DNA from: Tolypeutes matacus
Lineage: Eukaryota; Chordata; Mammalia; Cingulata; Chlamyphoridae
Assembly: GCA_026826555.1 (NCBI GenBank)
Contig: JAKSZT010038683.1
Coordinates: forward strand, 1,027,045-1,091,044
Reading direction: 5' to 3'
Length of the DNA stretch: 64,000 bases
Of this stretch, positions 1 through 11,204 are shown piece after piece. Position numbers and translations under genes: made by a program. The first letter of the stretch is position 1; every line of letters begins with the position of its first letter. Under the pieces are notes generated by a model that saw only the letters and a program-made list of their open reading frames with translations, made no database searches and was not told the origin of the DNA.

Positions 1-733
1 AAGGGCAATGGCCATCCCAGGGAATGGAGAGGGCCTGCATCTGCAGGCAGGATCATCCCACCCTCCATATCCATATCCCTCTCTCACCATATCCCTCTCT
101 CACCATATCCCTCTCTCACTTGGAGTTGGAGTGGACATCACCATCCCAGTCCCCTCAGGATTGGGGGAAGAACTATGGACTAGAGTGGACTTGATGGTAT
201 TCTCTTGTTCACATATGGTGATTCTAGCAATGCAAGAAATTATAACAATGAGGTGGAGCCAGTGGCCACTTGACAATTTTGGGGTAGGGAGGGGATGAGC
301 AGTTGAAATACAGGGGCTTCTTTGGGCATTGGAGGTTGTCCTGAGTACTGTTGTGGCAACGGATGTAGGCCATTTTAAATCAGCACACACCACTCAGAAC
401 TGAGTGGGAGAGAGTGTGGTCTACAGTGTGAACTGTGGTCTATGGTTGGTGGCAAGGCTCCAGGATGTGTAAGTTCATTGAGGGTGGTGGGCCACACTGT
501 GGGAGATGTTTGTGTGGGATATGGTGAGAGGTATGGGAGGTGGGCAACATGGGAATCCCAGTGGGTTCCGTGTAATATTTTGGGTAATCTAAGCACCTCT
601 TAAAATATATGTATATATATATATAACATTTTTGTAAGCAAATACACATATATGCATATATATTTATATATCATTTTGTAAATGTTTGTATGTATTGTGA
701 GAATTTTGATTTTTACCCATAATAAAAAAAAAT
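1..733 (+). repeat. L1 3' UTR, distal end (sense), cut by window start
   Basis: This is the 3' end of a LINE-1 in sense orientation. It matches, in reverse complement, the left parts of the segments at 49553 and 63356 and, in the same orientation, 28350-29655. It ends with an AT-rich tail of about 120 bp (TA-rich, about 606-720) and an A-run at 722-731. That AT-rich tail is absent from the 28350, 49553 and 63356 copies but present at 16888-17154 and 27614-27751, so two 3' end variants exist. Open frames seen on either strand here are fragments of the repeat, not host genes. Confidence 0.8.
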
Positions 734-2774
734 AGACTACATCAGCAGAAAAGTGTGTGAATGTTACAATTAATGAATGCTACAATGAATTAAGCACACT
801 TTATTTGAAGCATGTATCATGGAACAGAAATTTACTTGAAAATTTAAGTCCAACACCATGAAGGGAGAAATTATGGCACCAAAACTTCCCCTTTATCAAA
901 CTAAGAATTAGATTGCTGTCCCTCTACTCTTTTCATGTCCCTGGTCTTTCTTACATGCAAATTTGTGCACTGTATAAACACTAGGTAGAACTCTACTTAA
1001 AAAATGAAAAAAATATTAAAAAAACACACTTCAAGTCAACAAATTTCATCAAATCTGCTATGATACTGTTCAAAACAAAATCTAATTTGAGTATTGGTCC
1101 TCAAGAACCCAAAGCACAAAAAATTAGGTGCTATAGAGTCACAAACTGATTCCACATTGACTGAACACATCTTCAATAAAATTTTCAATAACATGCTTAA
1201 AATAAGCCAAAACTGTTCCAAATACTTAATTTCAAAACAAATAAATTTTGTTTATAAAACCTGAAGAAAAGTCATTCATCTATAAATATATAAGGAACAG
1301 CACCAATCAGAAACAATAAAAATGTTATTGAGGACAAGACGAAATAAAAATATATAGTTGGCTTCACTATTCTCTCTGAAGTCTCAAAGAATTTGTAAAT
1401 ACAGCTAAAATGATGCCTATTCTTGACATTCCCTATTAAGTGACTGTTTTGGAATTTCTTGTTATATTTTGTGAACAGCATTGTTTCACTGTGAACACCT
1501 GAAGAACCTGGGCAGTCTCATTCAGAGCAGTCACTTTGTTTATCCAATCAAATTAAGGAGAAAGAAAGATGAAATCAGAACAGTATCAAAAAAATAACAA
1601 AGTCACAGAACTTTAAGCTACAGGATAGGTCAGAACAGACATTGATTCTGCTTTGTACCAAAGGTTTCAATGTATTCTTAGTGATAATGAATAGAAATGG
1701 ATGGTAATGAAAAAACTGAAGTGAATGAGCCAAGTTCACTTGACTTACTGAATGCAGTACAATATTTATACTAAATCTTCCTAATAAATTTTGTGCTAAA
1801 TATCATTTATACTACTTAGCAAATTCCTAAAGCCATGGTGCTCATGATAAGCTAATCTCATTTACTGATTTACTGGTGAACACAACATGGTTTAAGATTT
1901 CTATATAGTTATGCTCATGCACCCTGCACTCAAGCTACAATATCCTAATGTTTATTTTTGTCACCATCAGCCAATAAAATGGGGACTAAATTCATTTGAC
2001 CTTAAAAGAAATTTGGGACCATGGTCCACTCATCTTTTCCCTCTGTGGTAAAAGGTTAGTATAAACCCACAGAGTAAGTGTGCCTTGCTTTATTTGGGGT
2101 GCTATGGTGAAGGAACCCCATGGTAATAACTACAAATGGAAGGAGCAATAATGTTAAACTAATTTGCAAAATGAATAACTGCAATCATTTTCTTAAGAGA
2201 ACTTGACTCATGGAAGAAGTATTTTAATTTCTGTTGCAAAATACATCTGTATGAAGTAGAAATTGGTTTCAATAACATGAATAGAGAATGTATTTTAGAA
2301 ACTGGATGTAACTGGATTTGGAATTCAGGCAGCAATCGAATAGAACAGTCCCAGATGGTTAGGTTGAAGCCACCACCTAATGAGGATGAAAGCTCTGTCT
2401 GTGGGGAATTTTGGATGATACCTGGAGAAATAGCATACTATTCATATATCATATTGAATTGTTTTCAAAAGTGTTGTAAAGTTTCTTAGAACAAAAGGTA
2501 TGTTTCTACATGCACCTCAATTTCACAGCAAGAGTGGCATAGAATATGTAAACACAGAAGAGAGCATTCATGCAAGATACCTAATTCCTTAATAAAATAA
2601 TGCATACAACAGTTCAAAGTGTTTACACTATGACTGAATGTAGGACTACCTGCTACTTCAATGTGGTGGATATGGAATGTATGATTCCAGTATCAATATC
2701 TAAAGAGCAATCACCACCTTGTTCTATATAAGTTCTCTTTTTATCACTTTTTTCTTCATTTTTTTTAATCAGCT
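734..2774. other. No gene seen; AT-rich unique-looking DNA
   Basis: Short open frames here (for example 1036-1221 and 1272-1481 on the minus strand, 2277-2489 on the plus strand) have no recognisable motif and are AT-rich. The right part, roughly 2500-2774, lies downstream of the antisense AMD1 retrocopy and could be its 3' UTR, but I see no poly(A) remnant or target duplication that fixes the left boundary. Confidence 0.4.
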
Positions 2775-3765
2775 TTAATTTTGTTGCTGATTCTTAGCAA
2801 AGCTGGTAAAAACAGAGTTGCAATCATTGAACACAGCACTCTGGCAATCAAGACATTAAAAACCCTCAGTCTTCAGGGATGATGGAAGCACTGTGCAAAA
2901 TTTAGAACTCTGATTTATAAACAAGTTGGTCACAAATTTTCCTGGCTTGAAGACTTCCACAACTTTCCTGATCAGGTCATCACAAGAGTTCTGACTTAAG
3001 TTTTTTTTCCAAAATTAACATAAGAAACTTCTGGTTCTGGAGTGATGTAGATAGTCCAATAAATTCCATACAATTTCATTCCAGTAATTGAATGCCCACA
3101 AGGATTGAACAGTGTGCCATCAATGACAGAACCTTGTATCAGGACTTGTATTCCACTAACATGAGTGACATTCTTTGCAATAACACCAACTTTCTTGTAG
3201 AACTGGTCCATAACTACCTGGTCAATCTCATTCATCAGGATTTAATCTGGCTGACAGATTACACGAGTCTGTGGGAAATCTAGTGAACACAAGTACCAAC
3301 AGTCCATATGCATCTGTTCCATACAATAATTCTGCTCCATTTGGGAAAATTGCATTAAGACACTCTATTTCTTCCTGGAAATTCCAATGTGGGTACATTT
3401 GGTGAGAAGGCTTTAAGAAATTCTTATGAGAATAAAAGAAGCTTTGAAATTAGTCAAACCCACTGAAATCCCTAGCAAGCTCTAACAGGGTAACCAGTGA
3501 TTTCAGTTAGATGGTGGGATCACATGTTTTCCAAATGAAACATCTCTTGGAGATGAACATGTTATTCTCACTGACTACATAAGCTTCTTGCTTGTCAGTT
3601 TTTGCCACACTGATGAGTGAACATTGTACATCCAGCAAAAGTATATCCTGCTCAGATCTTTGGATGGTGCGAAGATCCCCAGGTCCTTGGTTAACATTGG
3701 ACTGCTCAGGGAAAACCAGACCTCCAGCAGCTTCTTAACTCCTTCCAAAAAATGTGAAATTCCAT
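2775..3765 (-). pseudogene. AMD1: AMD1 retrocopy (S-adenosylmethionine decarboxylase), dead
   Basis: AMD1 makes decarboxylated SAM for spermidine and spermine synthesis. Minus-strand frames match the protein from near its start (a start codon at 3763-3765, followed by [15 protein letters not shown] in a shifted frame) to a glutamine-rich end (FAKNQQQN) and a stop at 2775-2777. The longest clean piece (2996-3235) carries [23 protein letters not shown] and [11 protein letters not shown], all typical of the C-terminal half. It has no introns in about 990 bp, close to the full 1 kb coding length, so it is a processed copy. It is broken by several frameshifts and stops. The self-processing site that yields the pyruvoyl cofactor, normally SESSMF, reads SENNMF, so the catalytic serine is gone. 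No activity is expected. Identification is strong; the parent locus is elsewhere. Confidence 0.9.
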
Positions 3766-4069
3766 CATCATGAAATTATTGAACAACAGACTACAGAAAA
3801 TAAACTGAATTAAATATTTTCTCCCACCACTGTGGCATGCTCCAGCTGTGTTACTAAAGTTCAGGTACCATTTTTTGTTGTAAATTTAGATATATATATA
3901 TTTTTTAAAAAAGGATTAATAACATTTTCCCAGTATTTTTTGTGAGTGAAAGGTGAAATGCAAGTCTTTTGGAAATAATAAGCAGATACATTCAGTCTCT
4001 CATAGTCCACTGCTTCCCAGTTACTGAGAGAGGAATGAGTGCTAGCTAATTTTTGCATACTGTGTAAAC
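3766..4069. other. No gene seen
   Basis: This stretch lies upstream (in retrocopy orientation) of the AMD1 pseudogene and may include its 5' UTR. It holds an AT run near 3890-3905. A 65-codon minus-strand frame (3861-4058) has no recognisable motif. Confidence 0.35.
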
Positions 4070-4400
4070 CACTAACTAGGTATTTTCTTAGTTTCCTCTT
4101 CCTTTCTCCTGGGCCTTACTGACTCCTGATGGTCTTTAAATAGCTCAAAGGAAAAATTCAGAACAAAGAGGTCCTAATTGTAACCTCAGTAAATAACTCA
4201 TCCATCCTGGTGGTCAACTCCCCTTCCTGTCTTCTAGAGTTTTTCAACTAATAATCCACCCCTAACCCATAAAAAGTTTGCCTTTTTTTTTTTCCATCAG
4301 AGTTGAGATCTACTCACTGACCCCTAACATGGTAGCTATGAATAAAGGTATCTTTGCTTGTTTCACACTGTCTGGTATGTTTTTTTCTTTATCAAACAGT
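4070..4400 (+). repeat. Possible class I ERV LTR fragment
   Basis: The stretch ends with a block resembling the R region of gammaretroviral LTRs: GAGATCTACTCACTGACCCC, then ACATGGTAGC, then AATAAAGG as polyadenylation signal and a TTTGCTTGTTTCACAC tail. No TATA box, partner LTR or target duplication was found, so the left boundary is approximate. The call rests on this 3' block only. Confidence 0.4.
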
Positions 4401-5214
4401 ACTGTGATCCAGGGACATTTTTGGGTTTAACATCTCCTTAAAGCAAACTTCTGTTGCTTTGCTGATATGGGAGAAGCAGTTGCCTAGATGCATGAAGTGG
4501 ATGAGAGGCTCTGGGGTCTAAGTTTTCTATTCAGACTTTCAGCCAAGCCTCCTGCTTTCAGATTTACTTGAACCCCATGTTTAGACATACTTGCTAACTT
4601 CAATTTAAATCTTTTGGAGGGGTTCTCCAGCATGTTTCAGTATGTATGTGAGTTTCTCCCGTTCACACTTAGTTTTTTGCTGATTTAGGTAGAGTAAATC
4701 ATTAGAATTAGTATTAACTGGTTATCATCCTGTTTTCCAGCTTCCAAAATTTAATACTATTACTTATCCCTCAACAATTGGTCCTTGCATATTTGTGCTT
4801 TAAAAACAGAAACAAAGGAAGCTCTTCACTATAATTTAAGTGAATTTACAAAAGGAAGCATGAAAACAAATGTTCTAGTTTCCATATTTAATGTGTTTTC
4901 TACATTTTATTTTTTGTCCATCAAACCTGCTTGTATTCCTATTACTTCACTATTATTTCTATTCTCATATTTGCATTTGTATTTTTTTCTCAAAATACCA
5001 ATTTTGTTAAACAAAATTGCTACTTGTATGCCAATGATTTCCATTGGGTTTACTTCTTTCTTCCTGAAATGCTTCATAAGAATTTATTTCAATGGGAGTT
5101 ATAAAAACTTAGGCTGTGTAACTCAGTGTCTTCATTTTGCTCTCACTTCCAAATGATAGTTCAGTTTGGTTTAAAATTCTGGATTGAGAGTTTTATTCTC
5201 ATAGCATTTTCTTT
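4401..5214. other. No gene seen
   Basis: AT-rich sequence. A 123-codon plus-strand frame (4785-5156) is rich in F, L and I as expected from AT-rich DNA and shows no family motif; I do not treat it as a gene. About 5150-5214 weakly resembles the antisense of an L1 ORF1 C-terminal part, which would extend the L1 piece to its right. Confidence 0.4.
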
Positions 5215-5577
5215 GAGAATTTCTCTTTGATCCTTGCATTATTTAGAAGTATACAGTTTAATTTCCATATGTTTAGAAATTTTTTTTGCTGTTTTCTGTT
5301 ATTGATTTCCAGTTTGATTCCATTATTTTCATAGAACACACTCTGAATTATTTTAAATATTTAAAATTTTTTTATCTTTGTTTTATGGCCCAGGTAATGG
5401 TCTATCTTCTGCATGTTGAAGGGTGTTGAGAAGAGTGTGCATTCTGCTGTTGTTACATGGAATGTTCAAGAATTTTCAATTATATAATCTGTTGATTGAG
5501 GTTCTCAGATTTTTTATCTTCCTTTCTGATTTTCTGCTAGTAGTTCTATCCAGTTGCTGGGAGTGGAATGATAGGTA
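5215..5577 (-). repeat. Old L1 ORF2 endonuclease segment, antisense
   Basis: Read on the minus strand this is the central to C-terminal part of the L1 ORF2 endonuclease domain of an old (L1M-type) element, recognisable from the conserved antisense order of blocks (TCCATATG, TGGTCTATCTT, GAATGT or GTGCATTCTGCTG, then GTTCTATCCAGTTG). It meets a sense L1 head to head at about 5577. Because both pieces cover overlapping parts of the endonuclease, they look like two insertions rather than one 5'-inverted copy. Confidence 0.65.
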
Positions 5578-6328
5578 CCCAACTGTAAATGTTATTGAAT
5601 TAAACTCCCCAATCAAAATGTACAGGTTAACAGAATGGATAAAAACCACATGATTTCCATATGCTTTCAGCAGTAAACTCACCTTAGACCTAAAGGTAAT
5701 AGACCTAAGATGAGTAGACTCAACTTAGGCTGAAAGTGAAAAGTTGGAAAAAGATATTTTATGCAAACAGTAACCAAAAGAGAACAGGGGTAGCTATACT
5801 AATATAGGACAAAATGACTTTAAATGCAAAATGTTATGAGATGCAAAAGACCATTTTATAATAAAAAGGAAAATCCATGAGAAAGGAGTAAAAGATATGA
5901 GTATCTATGCACTTTACCCAAAATAAATTAGTAAACTCTGACAGAACTAAAAGGAGACATAGACATCTCTACAATAATAGTTGGAGAATTCAACATGCCA
6001 CTGACATGAATAGATAGAAAAACTGGGGCAAAGCTCAACAAAGAAACAGAGAGCTTGAACTATGTGATAAATGAGGTAGACCAAACAGATATTGAACCCC
6101 AAATCAGCACATTATACATTGTTCTCAAATTCTCATAGATCTTTCTTCAGGATAGACCACATGTTGAGTCACAAAACAGGTCTAAATAAATTTTTAAATG
6201 ATTGAAATTATACCAAGCACTTTTTCTGATCATAATGCAATGATGCAGGGACCCAAATAATAGGTGGAAAAGGGGTATTTTGGCAAATATCTAGAGGCTA
6301 GACAAAACAGTCCTAAGTAATCAGTGGG

Positions 6329-6851
6329 TGTAGCCATTTGGCAGTTTGATGTAATTATGAATTCCAAAAATATGTATATTAGATTATGCTTGTAAACTGG
6401 TCTGCTAATCTGGCCATGATTAAGTTATGATTAGGGTGTTAACTGGGCCATGTCAGTAGGGTGTTGAGCCCCACCCCTTGGTGGGTGGGGGAATCAAATG
6501 TAAAAGGCAAGGAAAAGGACAGAGGGAGTAGTTTTTGATGTTGGAGAGAAGGCCCCAGGAGAAGAGAGGCAAACTGTTCGCCTGAGAGTCTACAGTTGAC
6601 CTTGTGGAGGAAACAAAGGAGCTAACCCCAGAAAGAAATGCAGCCCCAGGAAGAAAGGAACCCAAGAAGCCGGAACCCTGCAAATGTTGGCAGCTGTTTT
6701 GCTCCAACATGTGGCAATGGACTTTGGTGGGAGATGAAACTTATGCTTTATGGCCTGGTAACTGTGGACTTCTACCCCAAATAAATACCCTTTATAAAGA
6801 CCAACCCATTTCTGGTATTTCACATTAGCACCTCTTTGGCTGACTAATACA
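6329..6851 (+). repeat. Solo LTR, ERV-L/MaLR type A, 5-bp target duplication GTGGG
   Basis: A 523-bp LTR begins TGTAGCC and ends CTGACTAATACA. It is flanked by GTGGG at 6324-6328 and again at 6852-6856, a perfect 5-bp duplication as expected for ERV-L. Removing it rejoins the L1 ORF2 sequence. Related copies lie at 12766-13272 and as the two LTRs of the provirus at 51357-54110. A polyadenylation-like AATAAATA lies near 6780. The minus-strand frames inside it are chance frames. Confidence 0.9.
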
Positions 6852-7163
6852 GTGGGTTACAGAATAAATTGCAAGATAAATGAGTAAATTTCTCAAGAAG
6901 AATGAAAATAGGAACACAACTTAGCAAAACTTATTGGATTCAATGAAGGCACTGCTGAGAGATAACTTTATAGACATAAATGCTTATTTTATAAAAGAAG
7001 AAAGAACTAACATCAGAGACTTAATTGCACACCTGAAGGAACTAGAAAAAGAACAGCAAACCAATCCCAAAGCAAGCAGAAGAAAGCAATAACAAAGGTA
7101 AGGTTAAAAAAATAAAAGCTGGTTCTTGGAGAATACCAATAAAATTGGTAAACTCTTAGCTAG

Positions 7164-7176
7164 ACACACACACACT

Positions 7177-7209
<33 letters not shown>
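7164..7209. repeat. (CA)n/(GA)n microsatellite
   Basis: An imperfect CA run is followed directly by a GA run inside the old sense L1. Confidence 0.95.
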
Positions 7210-8310
7210 GATGCAAATAAACTAAAAAATGAAATGGGGGCATTATGAGTCACCCCACATAAATAAAAAGAATCAAAAGAAAATATAATAAGAAACTGTA
7301 TGACAACAAATTAGGCAACTTAGATGAAATAGACAAATTCCTAGAGATGCACAAATGACCTACAATGTCACCACAAGAAATATAAGAACTCAACAAACCA
7401 ATCACAAGTAAAGAGATAGAATCAATCATCAAACATCTTCTAAAAAAGAAAGGACCAGGACCAGATCACATCACAAGTGGATTTTACCAAGCATTTCAAG
7501 AAGGAATAAATCAATATTTTTTAAGACTCTTCAAAAAATTGGAGAGGAGGGAAAATTACAAAACACAATTTATGAAGATAACATCACACTATTGTGAAAA
7601 CCAGATATAGATACTACAAGAAAAGAAAATTACAGAACAATATCTCTAAAGAACATAGATGCAAATATTCTAAAAAAATACTTTCTAATTTAGTACAACA
7701 ACATATTGAAAGAATTATGTACAATAAACAAGTAGATTTTAATCATGGTATACAAAGTTTGGTTAACACAGGAAAAACAAAGAACATAATACAGCACATT
7801 ATCAAATAAAAAAAAATACAACACATGAACATCACCATTGTCACAAAGGACATTTGACAAAATCCAGCATCTTTTCTTGATTAAAAACACTATGAAAAGT
7901 AGGAATAGAAGAAAAATTCCTCACCATGATAAAGGGCATAAATGTAAAACCCACAGCCAACATCATAACTAATGGGGAATGGTTGAAAGCATTCCTTCTA
8001 AAATTGGGACAAGGACAAGGATGCCCACTGTCACCACTGTTATTCATATCAGGATTATATTTAGGTAAAATTACAAAAAAGCAAACTATGGACAATAGTG
8101 TATGGTAATATATTAATAATCTTCCATCAATAATAAAGAAAAAAAGATGTTTGCTAAGTGAAAGAAGCTAGACAAAAAGTACTACATATTTTTCACTCCT
8201 GCTATAAAAAACTTAAATAGAAATAAATTATTGAGACAGAACTACATTAGCAGTTAGGTATGGCAGGGGAAGGATATAGAAATTGAAAGGTAACTACTAA
8301 GGGGTTGGGA

Positions 8311-8330
8311 TTTTTTTTTTTTTTTTTTTT
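8311..8330. repeat. T20 homopolymer
   Basis: Twenty consecutive T interrupt the L1M 3' UTR block. It may be a homopolymer expansion or the poly(A) of a tiny antisense insertion; no target duplication was seen. Confidence 0.9.
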
Positions 8331-8657
8331 GGAATGAAAATGCTCTAATATTTGTTGAAGTGATGAATAGACAACTCTATGATGATACCAAATGCCATTG
8401 ATTGCACATTTTAGATGAGTTGTATGGTTTGTGAATAAGTTTCAATAACATTGATTATAATAATAAACAATATATATGTAAAAATGGAGCACTATTTAAG
8501 TAAAATTAATCATATCCATAATGTATAATACTCTGTGGATATTGAATATTACTTTTGATTCATATTTCACATCAGCTTCCTATGACATTTTCTCAACTCT
8601 GTAAATTGTCATTATATTTAAATACACACACATATATATGGATTTGTAAATGTGTGT

Positions 8658-8703
8658 GTACAGGCATACATATATACATGTGTGTATATATGTATGCCTG
8701 TAC
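8658..8703. repeat. Perfect 21-bp inverted repeat with 4-nt loop
   Basis: The arms 8658-8678 and 8683-8703 are exact reverse complements (left arm begins GTACAGGCATACATATATAC), separated by TGTG. Outward pairing continues for seven more positions with two G-T pairs, giving a potential stem of about 28 bp. It lies in a TG/TA-rich stretch downstream of the old L1. Confidence 0.9.
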
Positions 8704-9264
8704 ATATACACTGTAAATACATCTATCTGATATGTTTTTGATAACTATCTTGGTATTATGGTTAGTTTAAAAGTTTTAAACTTTTCCATATTTTCTCCAG
8801 TGCATATGTATTGCCTTCATACTTGAAAGAAATAATAATTATTTAACTATCAATAAAATGTTAAAAACACAACAGGAATTGAACTACTTTTAACCTTTCT
8901 TGATGCTTTTCACATTTGTTATCATATTTTTCTCTGAGGAAGAGCTGATGGGTGAAATTTCTGATGAAAATATTCAGCAAATCAATGGTCTTGAACTTTG
9001 GGCTCAGCAGCGAAAACACTTTTCTCAAAGCCATGTGGCTTTAGGATTCATTCTCCTTTACACTGTGAGTACACATCTAGCAGCTAGGAGGCTCTCAGGA
9101 GGCAACTCTTAGGCATCCCACAACACTAGGCTAAGTGTTGTGACAAGTCGATCTAATTAAAATCTCCTTGTATTCACTGAGTAAAGATCTTCTCTTTCCA
9201 AGAGCACATTACTGCCTAGGACATGAGGAATCAGGCCTTCTCAGAAAATTATTTAAACCCTTCC
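8704..9264. other. No gene seen; short L1 3' UTR scrap at about 9087-9130
   Basis: A 70-codon plus-strand frame (8900-9112) has no recognised motif. Its end overlaps a roughly 45-bp block (CTCAGGAGGCAACTCTTAGG) that also occurs at 44323 and 50798, inside antisense L1 3' UTR, so a scrap of that repeat is present just left of the ERV-L element. Confidence 0.5.
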
Positions 9265-9650
9265 TGTGATGGTTAGACTAATGTGTCAACTTGGCCAAGT
9301 AATTGTGTCCAGGTGTTAGGTCCAGCAAGCACTGGGCTAATTATAATACAAAAGCATTTATGGACTTCAATCACCAGTGAGTTTACTGCATGGGTGTCTG
9401 ATTACATCTGTATCAATCAGGGAGATTGCATCAGCAATGCGTGATGCTTTTATCCAATCAGTTGAATGCCTTAAGAGGGGAAGTGACTTCAACATTCAGA
9501 GAGAATTTCCCAGCTCATCTTTGGACAGCCAAGATCTCCCAGAAATTCTTCAAGGACCTTTCATCAGACTTTCATCAGAGCCTCTGGCTTATAGCCTGCC
9601 TGCGGAACCTGGACTTGTGCATCCCCACAGTAACGACCTACGGACTTTTG
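9265..9650 (+). repeat. ERV-L type B 5' LTR, 3' end missing, fused to pol
   Basis: The LTR starts TGTGATGGTTAGAC and parallels the 451-bp LTR at 11219-11669 until about 9635-9650. There its last 60 bp or so, the primer-binding site and gag are missing, and protease sequence follows at once. A 215-codon open frame (9377-10024) therefore starts in LTR sequence and runs into protease. Confidence 0.85.
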
Positions 9651-11204
9651 CAAGAGTAACTGTGCATTGGGGAAAAGGAAATGATCAAGCATTTCAGGGA
9701 TTATTAGACACTGGCTTAGAAGTCACATTAATTCCAGGAGATCCAAAACGTCACTGTGGTCCACCAGTCAGAGTAGAGGCTTATGGAGGTCAGGTGATTG
9801 GTGGAGTTTTAGTTCAGGACCATCTCACAGTAGGCCCAGTGGGTCCCCAGACTCATTCTGTGGTTATTTCTCCAGTTCCAGAATGCATAACTGGAAAAGA
9901 CATACTCAGTAACTGGCAGAAACCCCACATTGGATCCCTGACTTGTGGAGTGAGGGCTATTATGGTTGGAAATACCAAGTGGAAGTCTCTAGAGCTGCCC
10001 CTGCCTAGCAGAATAGTACATTAAAGTCAATACTGGATTCCTGGAGGGATTGCAGAGATTAGTGCCACCATCAAGGATTTGAAGGATGCAGAGGTGGTGA
10101 TTCCCACCACATCCCCATTTAACTCTCCTATTTGGCCTGTGCAGAAAACAGATGGATCTTGGAGGATGACAGTAGATTATCGTAAACTTAACCTGGTGGT
10201 GACTCCAATTGCAGCTGCTGTCCCAGATGTGGTATCATTGCTTGACAAAGTCAACACTTCCCCTGGTACCTGGTATGCAGCTCTTGATCTGGCAAATACT
10301 TTTTCCTCAATTGCCATTAGTAAGGACCACCAGAAACTGTTTGTTTTCAGGTGGCAAGGCCAGCAGTATACCTTCACTGTCCTGCCTCAGAAGTATATCA
10401 ACTCTCCAGCCCTATGTCATAATTTTGTCCTCAGGGACCTTGATGGTCTCTTCCTCCCATGAGACATCACACTGGTCCATTATATCAATGACATCATGTT
10501 GATAGGACCTACTGAGCAAGAAGTAGCAAAGACTCTAGATTTATTGGTAACGCATTTGCGTGAGAGAAGATGGGAGATAAATTCAACAAAAATACGGGTC
10601 CTTCCACCTCAGTGAAATTTCTAGGTGTCCATTGGTGTGGGGCCTGTCGAGATATCCCTTCTAAAGTAAAGGATAAGCTGTTGCACCTTGCTCTGCCTAC
10701 AACCAAAAAAGAGGCACAATGCTTAGTTGGCCTCTTTGGAAATTGGAGACAACACATTCCTCATTTGGGTGTGCTATTCTGGCCCATTTACTGAGTGACC
10801 AGAAAATATGCTAGTTTTGATTGGGGACTAGAACAAGAGGAAGCCCTGTGACAGGTGCAGGCTGCTGTGCAAGCTGCACTACCACTTGGACCATATAATC
10901 CAGCAGATCCAATTGTGCTGGAAGTTTCATTGGCAAATAGAGATGCTGTCTGGAGCCTTTGGCCGGCCCCTATAAGGGAATCACAACTCAGACCCTTAGG
11001 ATTTTGGAGCAAAGCCTTGCCATCCTCTGCAGATAACCACTCCCCTTTTAAGGAGCAGCTTTTGGCTTGCAACTGGGCCTCAGTAGAGACTGAATGCTTA
11101 ACCATGGGCCATCAAGTTACCGTGAGACCTGAGTTGCCTGTCATGAGCTGGTTATTGTCTGACTTTATTGTATGGTTTAGGGTAATGTTTATGACTGCTG
11201 AGTT
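9650..11204 (+). pseudogene. ERV-L-like pol relic: protease, RT, RNase H; no integrase
   Basis: Frames read a retroviral aspartic protease (GLLDTGLEVTLIPGDP; catalytic DTG present), then reverse transcriptase ([56 protein letters not shown]), then the connection and RNase H region (LGFWSKALPSSADNHSPF). The RT catalytic motif, YIDD or YVDD in active relatives, reads YIND (10481-10492), so one catalytic aspartate is lost; a stop lies just before it (10460-10462) and other frame breaks follow. After RNase H the sequence goes directly to the polypurine tract. The protein type and the MLT2-like LTR ends support class III (ERV-L). It is a dead, deletion-derived element; no intact viral protein is encoded. 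Confidence 0.85.

Larger units (their letters stand above)
5578..8475 (+). repeat. Old L1 (L1M-like), sense, internally deleted and split by an LTR
   Basis: The sense L1 starts near the beginning of ORF2 (a block like VNVIELNSPIKMYRLTEWIK, N-terminal endonuclease) and runs through the endonuclease to the reverse transcriptase; 7926-8108 still reads a [13 protein letters not shown] block. It then jumps to an L1M-type 3' UTR (about 8150-8475), recognisable from GGAATGAAAATGCTCTAATA and ATTGCACATTTTAGATG blocks. Many stops and frameshifts; not functional. A solo ERV-L-type LTR (6329-6851) interrupts ORF2 and gives a relative date: L1 first, LTR later. Confidence 0.8.

Noticed and set aside
8..298. 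96-codon plus-strand open frame and overlapping minus-strand frames
   Set aside because: It lies within L1 3' UTR repeat sequence and in a different frame from the recurrent 3' UTR frame.
4785..5156. 123-codon open frame as a possible membrane protein gene
   Set aside because: Composition follows AT-rich DNA and no motif, splice or promoter signal supports it.
5215..8475. One 5'-inverted L1 (twin priming)
   Set aside because: The antisense piece overlaps the same endonuclease part as the sense piece instead of preceding it, so two insertions fit better.
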